This document shows, piece by piece, positions 1 through 5,738 of a stretch of 9,069 nucleotides of DNA. The number at the start of each line of letters is the position of its first letter. Position 1 is the stretch's first letter. The translations under genes were made by a program, and so were the position numbers. Below the pieces are notes generated by a model. The model was not told where the DNA came from and searched no databases. It saw nothing but the letters and a program-made list of their open reading frames with translations. Source of the DNA: an uncultured Bacilli bacterium (GTDB taxonomy: Bacteria > Bacillota_I > Bacilli_A > RF39 > UBA660); assembly GCA_947624845.1 (NCBI GenBank), contig CANQMB010000040.1, positions 1-9,069 on the forward strand. The letters are read 5' to 3'.

Positions 1-148
1 CGCCCAATATCCTATCCCTCCAGCATCCACCCCCAACTGGGCGTAGGAAGCAAACACCAAAGGTTTCATCGATGTGCTCTTTAACGGTAGTTTATCCCCG
101 TCTTCATAATAAAGTAAACTGACTAGAATAGTGTGCCATCAATTTACG
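1..148 (-). ncRNA. 5' part of an unidentified structured RNA or leader (runs off the left edge)
   Basis: Leftward transcription should start near position 148, seven bases past a consensus -10. The transcript is clearly richer in G+C than the flanking spacers and has several self-complementary stretches. Positions 36-43 pair with 1-8 as an 8-bp stem with one G-U, around a 27-nt purine-rich loop. Positions 115-120 pair with 89-94 (AGUUUA/UAAACU), and the loop of that hairpin could pair again with CCG just downstream. I compared it from memory with RNase P RNA, tmRNA, SRP RNA, T-box and the common riboswitches and found no diagnostic motif. Alternatives are a 5' leader for a gene left of the window, or coding sequence: an ATG at 72 opens a frame (MKPLVFASYAQLG...) that stays open to the edge. 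That frame has no good ribosome site and uses G+C-rich codons unlike the neighbouring genes, so I prefer RNA. The identity is unknown. Confidence 0.4.
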
Positions 149-154
149 TACTAC

Positions 155-183
155 ATTATAACAAAAAATCGCCATTTTGTCAA
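155..183 (-). promoter_or_regulatory. Consensus sigma-A promoter firing out of the left edge
   Basis: On the minus strand there is a perfect TTGACA (178-183), a 17-nt spacer and a perfect TATAAT (155-160). A 6/6 match at both boxes with ideal spacing is the strongest promoter signal in the window and is typical of stable-RNA or highly expressed genes. The expected start is near 148. It lies just downstream of the lysozyme gene terminator, so it drives an independent unit. Confidence 0.85.
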
Positions 184-214
184 CCAATCCACCTATGATA
201 GTCTATTCTAAATT

Positions 215-246
215 CATAAAAATAGAACAAGTTTTTAACTTGCTCT
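215..246 (-). terminator. Rho-independent terminator of the lysozyme-like gene
   Basis: The transcript forms a 9-bp stem, AGAGCAAGU with ACUUGUUCU (238-246 with 224-232, one G-U pair), around a 5-nt loop. It is followed by AUUUUUAU. The stem includes the last codons and stop of the lysozyme-like gene, a common compact arrangement. Confidence 0.75.
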
Positions 247-933
247 AATTTTGGCAACATAAGAATTAATTTTAGAAACCCAAGTATTACTTTCCGCATA
301 TCTTGGACCAATCGCTTCGACAGTCGTTAGACCATGAGCATAATAATTATTATACAAGTTATCCATAAAACCAATAATTCCTTCATCTAATGTCGGATAA
401 CTTTTATAACTTCCGCCACCACAACTTGGAGAACCTTTTTGTCCACCAACATTATTACATTGAATTACTAAACTACTACATTTCCAGTTACATCCTGTTT
501 CATGAAGCATAATGGCAACTGAAATATAAGGATCAATTCCAAGTTCTATGGCATGACTTGCCACTAAACTACCTTTTCCAGCAAGAACAGAACTTAAATT
601 TCGGTCTAATTTGGCACTTAGTTCTTCTAAGGTCATTCCCTCATAAACTTCCACTCTTGGTGGTTCTGGTGGCGGTGGTTCAATTGCTTGGGAAGCAACT
701 TCCATTGGAACTTCCTCCACAACTTCCTTAGCCACTACAGTTTCTTCTTCCTTCGTTGTTTCAATTACTCGGTTCGAAGAAGCCATACTCTTTACATCTA
801 TTTGATTGAAAGCCACCTTGGCTGCATCAATCTTACCATAATCTTTATCAATTTGCAGTGTCATAGCAATGGCAATCATTACAATGGCAATAATCGAGAG
901 TACACCACTGACTACAATCGATCTTTTCATCAT
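235..933 (-). CDS. Membrane-anchored lysozyme/glucosaminidase-like peptidoglycan hydrolase
   Basis: Probable cell-surface murein hydrolase of 232 aa. Residues 5-26 form one hydrophobic segment after a short basic start, which suits a signal anchor or uncleaved N-terminal membrane helix. A charged, low-complexity stalk ends in a Pro-rich run (about 86-92, EPPPPEPP). The C-terminal domain (about 115-232) resembles the bacterial lysozyme-like/glucosaminidase fold: AIMLHETG carries the likely catalytic Glu145, followed by NNVGG, a YPTLDEGI.GFMDNLY motif and RYAES.TWVSKI. Four cysteines (about 148, 152, 159, 171) cluster beside the catalytic Glu and probably form disulfides outside the cell. I chose ATG at 933 because AAGGAG (942-947) sits 8 nt upstream; a GTG three codons earlier overlaps that site and cannot use it. 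The gene is a single unit with its own promoter and terminator. The hydrolase class is inferred from motifs, and whether it cuts as a muramidase or a glucosaminidase cannot be told here. Confidence 0.8.
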   Translation of the reverse strand: MMKRSIVVSGVLSIIAIVMIAIAMTLQIDKDYGKIDAAKVAFNQIDVKSMASSNRVIETTKEEETVVAKEVVEEVPMEVASQAIEPPPPEPPRVEVYEGMTLEELSAKLDRNLSSVLAGKGSLVASHAIELGIDPYISVAIMLHETGCNWKCSSLVIQCNNVGGQKGSPSCGGGSYKSYPTLDEGIIGFMDNLYNNYYAHGLTTVEAIGPRYAESNTWVSKINSYVAKIRAS

Positions 934-941
934 CTTTAACA

Positions 942-947
942 CTCCTT
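942..947 (-). promoter_or_regulatory. Ribosome binding site deciding the lysozyme-like gene start
   Basis: AAGGAG lies 8 nt before ATG at 933. It excludes the longer GTG start at 942, whose first base is part of this site. Confidence 0.8.
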
Positions 948-959
948 AAAAGTACTACT

Positions 960-988
960 ATTTTACCATACTTTCTGAAAAATGTCAA
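960..988 (-). promoter_or_regulatory. Sigma-A promoter of the lysozyme-like gene
   Basis: TTGACA (983-988), a 17-nt spacer and TAAAAT (960-965), with an extended TGn directly before the -10. The predicted start is near 953, leaving a leader of about 20 nt before the ATG. It lies between the end of the ABC permease and the lysozyme-like gene, so that gene need not depend on the upstream operon. Confidence 0.8.
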
Positions 989-1031
989 TTTTGAAGCATT
1001 CTGTGTACAAAGATGTTACTTTATTATATGT

Positions 1032-1058
1032 AAAATAAGAGAAAAATGTTCCTATTTT
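1032..1058 (-). terminator. Weak AU-rich hairpin at the end of the permease gene
   Basis: The transcript can pair AAAAUAGGA (1050-1058) with UCUUAUUUU (1032-1040), 9 bp with one G-U, around a 9-nt loop that overlaps the permease stop codon. No clean U-run follows (ACAUAUAAU), so termination may be inefficient. The hairpin is also a plausible 3'-end stabiliser. Confidence 0.35.
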
Positions 1059-2626
1059 AGTTTAAAAGTTTCTTCCGAGAATTTATAAACGAGAAATAAA
1101 GCTAAAATGATATAAATAATGGTTCCAATTAAAATCAAAATAGAAAAAACAGGAAAACTAAAAGTGAGATCTTTTGCTAAATAACAAAGAAAATAAGTAA
1201 AGAAACTAACAATCGTATAGGAAAAACTCTTTATTTCCATATACTCATTATAAGGTTGTAATAAATAATAAATAACTAAATAGTGCAAAGAGAAAAATAC
1301 ACTGAGCATCAATACTGATAAAAACATAAAAAGATAATGAATGGAAAAAGAATGACTACAAAGAATCAATAAAATGCTAAGCCCCAGTCCAATGACAAAA
1401 GCTGGTCTTAAATTTACCATAGAAACAGTTTTTAATCTTTGTTTAAATACATTTAAAATCACTTCTTTTTCTCGATAAAAATTAAAAGTCAACATACTTC
1501 GATCACAATTATAAAACATTGCCTGAGTAATAATCGATCCTCGATTGACAAAATACATCACAATTAAAATAATTGCAAAATGATGATGAATCAGTGCATA
1601 AATTTCTGGTTGAATTTCTTTATTCAACAGGGCATATAAAATTAAAATTCCAAAAAGAAGAAAACAAACAAATGAAAATAAATTGGCAGAAGAGGAAAGA
1701 ATTACTTTATGTCTTAAAAAGAAGATCGTATTAAAATAATCATATCCCCTCTTTCCCTTTAATTTTTTTTCGTTAATTTTATAATCTTTCTTTCGAATTT
1801 CTAAAGCCATTTGCCGTTGATAGGCTGTTTCATTCTCTTCACTTCGAATTGCTTTTTCTGTATTTATTTTCTTATAAATTTTCTGATAGGAATTGAAATG
1901 ATATAAATAAACCAAACTAAATAGAGAAAAAATGAAGATGACAACAGACAACAAGAAATACGAAGAAGGAGGAAGAATCATATGAATATAAGGTAATAAA
2001 AAGGCCAAAAGAAGAAAAGTAATTAAAATTGTAAAATAATAATTGTTTCTAGCAACAAGTAAAGTTTCTGTCTTTTGATAAAACAAAATATTTAACACTT
2101 CTCCACTCGTCTTTAAACAGACGGTTATCAAAGCAAAAATAAAAGCATAAAGGGGACCAAAAGATAAGAGTGACATCGATAAAATAAATAAAGCCACTAA
2201 ATTCGTAATAAAATTGGTAATCGTATAAAACCAATAATAAGCTAGTGTATATTTTTTGGCATCCATCCCCATTAGGATAACAGCATAATATTTTTTTCTA
2301 CCGACAGATAAGATTCTAGTATTAATAAACATACCAATCATCGATAAAAAGAAAAATACATGAAAAAATAGAGAACTCGTTACATTTGAATAGAGAATTT
2401 GTATAAGAAAATAAATAAAAAACACATAGGAAATTTTGGTAATAAACATTCGAAATAGTGTACAAAAAATAGCTAGAATCCGTACAAATTTCTTGGCTTT
2501 TTTGCTTTTATATAAATCTGTTGAAAAAACTTCTTTAAAATAAGGAAGATGAAGAAGTCGATAAATAAAAGCATTGATCGTATAAGTCATATCAATTTTA
2601 AAAGAAGAAACTAAAGTAGAAATCAT
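1052..2626 (-). CDS. ABC transporter permease, polytopic, substrate unknown
   Basis: A 524-aa integral membrane protein and the probable membrane partner of the ATPase encoded directly upstream. I count about 11-12 hydrophobic segments, near residues 63-80, 84-104, 130-155, 158-172, 198-217, 222-243, 313-333, 343-362, 405-424, 430-456, 466-484 and 492-515. A strongly charged, Lys/Glu-rich loop (about 246-306) splits the protein into two halves and is probably cytoplasmic. No extracellular substrate-binding domain, FtsX-type large loop or lipoprotein is visible. This layout fits an ABC-2-like exporter or an EcsB-like system better than an importer, but I do not recognise a characterised family. 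Its ATG overlaps the ATPase stop codon (ATGA, 2623-2626), showing translational coupling, with AAGGA 9 nt upstream. Codon use is AT-rich like its neighbours. Confidence 0.75.
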   Translation of the reverse strand: MISTLVSSFKIDMTYTINAFIYRLLHLPYFKEVFSTDLYKSKKAKKFVRILAIFCTLFRMFITKISYVFFIYFLIQILYSNVTSSLFFHVFFFLSMIGMFINTRILSVGRKKYYAVILMGMDAKKYTLAYYWFYTITNFITNLVALFILSMSLLSFGPLYAFIFALITVCLKTSGEVLNILFYQKTETLLVARNNYYFTILITFLLLAFLLPYIHMILPPSSYFLLSVVIFIFSLFSLVYLYHFNSYQKIYKKINTEKAIRSEENETAYQRQMALEIRKKDYKINEKKLKGKRGYDYFNTIFFLRHKVILSSSANLFSFVCFLLFGILILYALLNKEIQPEIYALIHHHFAIILIVMYFVNRGSIITQAMFYNCDRSMLTFNFYREKEVILNVFKQRLKTVSMVNLRPAFVIGLGLSILLILCSHSFSIHYLFMFLSVLMLSVFFSLHYLVIYYLLQPYNEYMEIKSFSYTIVSFFTYFLCYLAKDLTFSFPVFSILILIGTIIYIILALFLVYKFSEETFKLK

Positions 2627-3318
2627 TTTTTCTCATCCTTCAAACTTTCAATAATTTTCTTTTTATATTCTTTTTGATTTAAATTCTTCTTTTCAATTAA
2701 TTCTAACTTTTTATTATGAATAATGACAATTTCATCACACAAATCCATAGCAATTTCTAAAATATGAGTAGAAAATATTAAAATGTGGTCTTTTTTTATC
2801 TGTTTTAAAAGTTTTTTCATCTCATCTTGAATGACAATATCAAATGAAGTTAAAGGTTCATCTAAAAGTAACACATTCGGATTACTAATAATATGAATTA
2901 AAATTTGCATTTTATTTTTCATACCATGAGAATACTCTTTCATCAATTTATCTTGATCTTCTCTAAGAATCTGAACCATATCAAAATATTCATCGATTGT
3001 CTTTGGATTTTTAATTTTTTCCTGATTAATATCCAAGAAAAAAGTTAAAAACTCTCTTCCTGTTAAAAATTCAGGAATATTTGGAGTAGCTCGAACATAA
3101 CCGATATCTTTGTTTAACAGTTTTTCTCCCCCTAAGTAAAATTTTCCACTATCAATGTCAATATCGTCATTTAAAGCGTTAAAAAATGTGGTTTTTCCGC
3201 TTCCATTTCTTCCTATGAGCCCATAAATTTTTCCTTCTTCAAAAGTAAAATCAACCGAATCCAACACTTCTTTGGATCCATAATTTTTAGTTAAGTTTTC
3301 AACCACTAATTTCATCAT
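2623..3318 (-). CDS. ABC transporter ATP-binding protein (ABC-2 export type)
   Basis: A 231-aa nucleotide-binding subunit that should power the adjacent permease. Visible motifs in order: Walker A GRNGSGKT (36-43); a Q-loop region where the usual Gln is absent (around TPN, 78-80) before the EFLTGREFL segment; signature YSHGMKN (129-135), the variant common in ABC-2-type exporters rather than LSGGQ; Walker B LLLDEP (about 150-155) with catalytic Glu154; D-loop TSFD; and switch His185 (STH). Length is normal for a single-domain ATPase. TAAGGGGG, overlapping the desulfurase stop codon, is the ribosome site. Two adjacent ATGs exist (3318 and 3315), and the second has the better spacing, so the start may be one codon shorter. 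It is co-transcribed between the cysteine desulfurase and the permease. The substrate cannot be inferred. Confidence 0.9.
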   Translation of the reverse strand: MMKLVVENLTKNYGSKEVLDSVDFTFEEGKIYGLIGRNGSGKTTFFNALNDDIDIDSGKFYLGGEKLLNKDIGYVRATPNIPEFLTGREFLTFFLDINQEKIKNPKTIDEYFDMVQILREDQDKLMKEYSHGMKNKMQILIHIISNPNVLLLDEPLTSFDIVIQDEMKKLLKQIKKDHILIFSTHILEIAMDLCDEIVIIHNKKLELIEKKNLNQKEYKKKIIESLKDEKK

Positions 3319-3327
3319 TGTTCCCCC

Positions 3328-4458
3328 TTAATTTAAAACTTCTCTCAAATGTTGAATTTTTTCTTTGAGTACTTTACAAAACTCTAAAATTTCTTCCTCA
3401 CTCGTCCGATGAGAAATACTAATACGCAAGCTCGTTTTTGCTTTTTCTTTATCTTTGGTAAGTGCATAGACAGCTTCGGAAAAATCTTCTCCACTACTGC
3501 ATGCTGTTTTAGTAGAAATATAAATTTCTTCTTCCTCCAAGGCATGTAGTAAAGTTTCAGGTTTGATACTTGCTACACTGATATTCACAATATGAGGAAG
3601 ACAATAGGAATTACTATTAAAAGAAAGGCCCTCAATTTTATTTAATTCCTGTAAAAGAAGGCGTTGATTTTTCTTCACTTTCTCTAATTTGAAATCAAAG
3701 TCCTCATAGCATAGTCGAAGCGCTTTTGCAAGGGAGACAATCAATGCCGTTGCTGGAGTCCCACTCCGAAATTTAGTTGTCGATTTTCCACCATGAATCA
3801 GCGGAGTCAGTTGAATGTTTTCCTTTTTATATAAAAGGCCACTTCCTTTTAGACCATAGAATTTTTGAGCCGAAAGACTCGCTAGATCGACATGATCCAA
3901 AAGAACTCTTTCTTTGCCAATACTTTGAGTCATATCACTATGAAAAAAGAGCTTCGGATATTTTTTTAATCTCTTTCCGATTTGGTCAATTTCTTGTCTT
4001 ACTCCAGTTTCACTATTCACACTGGCAATAGATACTAAGATTGTATCTTCTCGAATCATCTGTTCCAATTGATCTATATCAATCAAACCTTCCTCAGTAA
4101 GTGGTGCAATACTAACTTCAAATCCATCTTGCTCTAAAAATCGAACTGTCTCCATAATAGAAGCATGCTCTAAAGGAGAGACAATTAAATGTCGTCCTCG
4201 ATTTTTATAAGCATAGGCAATTCCTTTTAAAGCCATATTATTGGCTTCACTCGCTCCACTTGTATAAATAATTTCTTTGCTCTGAACATTCAGTATTTTG
4301 GCTATAGAATCGGTTGCAGCATCAATCAATTTTTTAGCATCGAGACCTAATTTATGTAAAGAATTAGGATTCCCTATATATTTTCTCGAAGTCTGTAAAA
4401 AACTTTCCAAAACTTCTTCCTCTGGAGGAGTCGTTGCCGAATAATCTAAATATATCAC
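3328..4458 (-). CDS. Cysteine desulfurase, NifS/IscS type
   Basis: PLP enzyme of 376 aa that takes sulfur from L-cysteine as an enzyme persulfide, leaving alanine. The sulfur feeds tRNA thiolation, Fe-S clusters or thio-cofactors. Motifs: N-terminal YLDYSATTP; TSGASEANN (phosphate site); His98 in PLEHAS; Asp175 and Gln178 in SDMTQS (pyridine ring contacts); Lys199 in SAQKFYG, which forms the PLP Schiff base; Cys320 in TKTACSS as the persulfide carrier; and the conserved Arg of SLRIS. Two departures stand out: the residue before Lys199 is Gln, where the family has SxHK, and SVNSETG replaces the usual VNNE(I/T)G. The GTG at 4458 is chosen because AGGTGA (4464-4469) sits 5 nt upstream and it gives the classic MIYLDY start. 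A GTG nine bases further up overlaps that site. First gene of an operon with the ABC ATPase 9 nt downstream. The acceptor is unknown; no mnmA, thiI or iscU is in view. Confidence 0.9.
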   Translation of the reverse strand: MIYLDYSATTPPEEEVLESFLQTSRKYIGNPNSLHKLGLDAKKLIDAATDSIAKILNVQSKEIIYTSGASEANNMALKGIAYAYKNRGRHLIVSPLEHASIMETVRFLEQDGFEVSIAPLTEEGLIDIDQLEQMIREDTILVSIASVNSETGVRQEIDQIGKRLKKYPKLFFHSDMTQSIGKERVLLDHVDLASLSAQKFYGLKGSGLLYKKENIQLTPLIHGGKSTTKFRSGTPATALIVSLAKALRLCYEDFDFKLEKVKKNQRLLLQELNKIEGLSFNSNSYCLPHIVNISVASIKPETLLHALEEEEIYISTKTACSSGEDFSEAVYALTKDKEKAKTSLRISISHRTSEEEILEFCKVLKEKIQHLREVLN

Positions 4459-4463
4459 TTCAA

Positions 4464-4469
4464 TCACCT
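4464..4469 (-). promoter_or_regulatory. Ribosome binding site deciding the desulfurase start
   Basis: AGGTGA is 5 nt before GTG at 4458. It overlaps the alternative GTG at 4467, which therefore cannot use it. The predicted transcription start falls at about the same place, so the leader would be only about 10-12 nt. Confidence 0.7.
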
Positions 4470-4475
4470 GTCCAT

Positions 4476-4484
4476 ATTATAGCA
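4476..4484 (-). promoter_or_regulatory. Extended -10 promoter of the desulfurase/ABC operon
   Basis: TGCTATAAT gives a perfect -10 (4476-4481) with an extended TGn. The -35 position (about 4499-4504, TATCTA) is poor, as often tolerated with an extended -10, and it lies inside the upstream terminator stem. Transcription would begin near 4469. Confidence 0.6.
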
Positions 4485-4490
4485 TAGAAA

Positions 4491-4514
4491 GAAAAAAATA
4501 GATATTGCTATCTA
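4491..4514 (-). terminator. Rho-independent terminator after the relQ-like gene
   Basis: UAGAUA (4509-4514) pairs with UAUCUA (4499-4504) around a GCAA tetraloop and is followed directly by seven U residues (4492-4498). The stem is only 6 bp and AU-rich, but the stable GNRA loop and clean U-run make it credible. It includes the stop codon of the relQ-like gene. Confidence 0.65.
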
Positions 4515-5104
4515 CTTTGAAATTGATTTAAAGTGTTATTTAATTTTAACATCTCATGATCTAGTTTTTGTATATCTAAAGAGCACCGATACATTTCATC
4601 TTGAATTTCTAACGGAATTCGACTGCGAAATTTGTAGGCAATCTTATGATCTAAACTAGCCCAAAAGTCCATCGCCACCGTCCGAATTTGAATTTCTGCT
4701 TCGATTTTTTCCAATCCATCTTGCAAGAATATAGGAACTTTTACTAAGATGTGATAACTCTGATATCCACTTTTTTTAGGATTTTTGATATAGTCCTGCT
4801 CTTCCATAATTTCAAATTGTCCAGAATTCTTTAAAATATTTACAATTTCGTAGACATCGGATAAGAAAGAACAAACAATTCGAATTCCTACAATATCATG
4901 AATATGATGAATCATATTTTCAATGGTAAGATCATAATTTTTTTCTTTTAATTTTTCAACAATACTCTCTTCTTTTTTAATTCTCGATTTAATATGTTCA
5001 ATCGGATTATAGGAATTTTTAAGTTCATATTCTCTCATTAAACCATGAATACTAGTCAACAACTTGGATTCTGCTAATTGATATTTTAGCATCTGCATTT
5101 CCAA
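4508..5104 (-). CDS. relQ: Small alarmone synthetase, RelQ-like (GTP pyrophosphokinase)
   Basis: Single-domain (p)ppGpp synthetase: transfers pyrophosphate from ATP to GTP or GDP to make the stringent-response alarmone. Counting from TTG at 5104 it has 198 aa, close to B. subtilis RelQ (about 210). Motifs: a basic ATP-binding segment PIEHIKSRIKKEESIVEKL (34-52); metal-binding Asp70 in HDIVGIRIVC; the guanine-binding loop with Tyr114 in KSGYQSYH; catalytic Glu137 in AEIQIRT; and AMDFWASLDHKIAYK, close to the RelQ AMNFWA motif. No hydrolase, TGS or ACT domain is present, so activity is set by expression or by tetramer allostery rather than by ribosome sensing. The start is uncertain: the only strong ribosome site, GGGGAGG (5126-5132), is 21 nt before this TTG but 6 nt before an in-frame ATC at 5119. 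That ATC would add five residues reading IDKKV, like the MDDKQ start I recall for RelQ. Single gene with its own terminator. Confidence 0.88.
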   Translation of the reverse strand: MEMQMLKYQLAESKLLTSIHGLMREYELKNSYNPIEHIKSRIKKEESIVEKLKEKNYDLTIENMIHHIHDIVGIRIVCSFLSDVYEIVNILKNSGQFEIMEEQDYIKNPKKSGYQSYHILVKVPIFLQDGLEKIEAEIQIRTVAMDFWASLDHKIAYKFRSRIPLEIQDEMYRCSLDIQKLDHEMLKLNNTLNQFQSR

Positions 5105-5125
5105 TACTTTTTTATCGATCGTAAT

Positions 5126-5132
5126 CCTCCCC
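5126..5132 (-). promoter_or_regulatory. Strong ribosome binding site with no normal start codon at the right distance
   Basis: GGGGAGG is the best Shine-Dalgarno in the window. The first in-frame normal start (TTG at 5104) is 21 nt beyond it, too far for ordinary use. The codon at ideal 6-nt spacing is ATC (5117-5119), in frame with the relQ-like gene. Confidence 0.65.
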
Positions 5133-5174
5133 TTTCCTATTTATATCTATGCTTATATTTAAAATTCTTAAGAA

Positions 5175-5205
5175 GAAAAAATAAAGTTTACTACAACTTT
5201 ATTTT
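5175..5205 (-). terminator. Rho-independent terminator of greA
   Basis: AAAAUAAAGUU (5195-5205) pairs with AACUUUAUUUU (5178-5188), 11 bp with no mismatch around a 6-nt loop. It runs into a U-rich tract continuing to UUC at 5175. It overlaps the greA stop codon. No convincing promoter for the downstream relQ-like gene is visible in the remaining roughly 45 nt; a TATAAA near 5141-5146 lacks a good -35, so partial readthrough from greA is possible. Confidence 0.8.
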
Positions 5206-5677
5206 AACTAATGGCCTTAATTTCTACATTATAACTTCCATTGGGACTTTCGACTGTCACAATATCTCCTACTTTGTGATTCATGAGCGCCTGAGCAATA
5301 GGAGATTCATTCGAAATTTTACTATCAAACGGATCTGCCTCTTGACTTCCAACAATCTTATATTCATCCTCATCTTCTGGATCATCTTCATATTGAATTA
5401 AAACAGTACTACCCAAAGAAACAATATCTTTCGATACATTTTTAATAATAGAAGCATTCTCTAACATTTTTTCAATTGTCTTAATTCTACCTTCAATTTG
5501 TGCTTGTTCATTTTTGGCAGCATCATAATCCGCATTTTCAGACAAATCACCGAGACTTCTCGCTTCCTTGATTGATTGTATATTTTCAGGACGTCTTACA
5601 TTAATTAAAACATCTAACTCTTTTTTTAATTCGTCATAACCTTCTTGAGTCAAATAAACTACATTTTTATTTTTCAC
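5204..5677 (-). CDS. greA: Transcription elongation factor GreA
   Basis: Binds the secondary channel of RNA polymerase and stimulates cleavage of backtracked transcripts, which restarts stalled complexes. Length of 157 aa is normal. The N-terminal antiparallel coiled coil (about 10-80) carries the tip motif ARSLGDLSENADYDAAK, with the acidic pair Asp44 and Glu47 that positions Mg2+ in the polymerase active site. The C-terminal FKBP-like domain has SNESPIAQALMNHKVGD. Start: GTG at 5677 with GAGGTGG upstream (5682-5688). An ATG that overlaps it by two bases is out of frame and meets TGA at once. It has its own consensus promoter and a strong terminator, so expression can be independent of the operon upstream, although no terminator separates the two. 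Confidence 0.97.
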   Translation of the reverse strand: MKNKNVVYLTQEGYDELKKELDVLINVRRPENIQSIKEARSLGDLSENADYDAAKNEQAQIEGRIKTIEKMLENASIIKNVSKDIVSLGSTVLIQYEDDPEDEDEYKIVGSQEADPFDSKISNESPIAQALMNHKVGDIVTVESPNGSYNVEIKAIS

Positions 5678-5705
5678 ATTTCCACCTCAAATCATAACGC
5701 TTTAA

Positions 5706-5734
5706 ATAATACTACATTTTACTAATATTGTCAA
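5706..5734 (-). promoter_or_regulatory. Sigma-A promoter of greA
   Basis: Perfect TTGACA (5729-5734), 17-nt spacer and TATTAT (5706-5711, one mismatch). The -35 lies only 4 nt past the stop codon of the HD hydrolase gene. The expected start is near 5699, leaving a leader of about 22 nt. Confidence 0.8.
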
Positions 5735-5738
5735 TGAT

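Noticed and set aside
131..137. GTGTGCC on the plus strand, resembling a group II intron 5' end
   Set aside because: No intron domains or reverse transcriptase are seen and the strong promoter points the other way.
147..161. GTAGTAC occurs just after the -10 of both the left-edge promoter and the lysozyme promoter (near 953-959), suggesting a shared operator
   Set aside because: Seven bases twice in AT-rich promoters is weak and it is not repeated at the greA or desulfurase promoters.
688..939. Plus-strand open frame of 83 codons opposite the lysozyme-like gene
   Set aside because: Shadow of the stalk-coding region; no ribosome site and no protein-like motif.
2049..2234. Minus-strand open frame of 61 codons
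   Set aside because: Lies within the permease in another frame; hydrophobic look comes from T-rich membrane codons.
3777..4031. Plus-strand open frame of 84 codons
   Set aside because: Antisense to the middle of the cysteine desulfurase, which has full motif support.
5141..5172. Possible promoter for the relQ-like gene (TATAAA near 5141-5146)
   Set aside because: No acceptable -35 at 16-18 nt; too weak to list as a feature.
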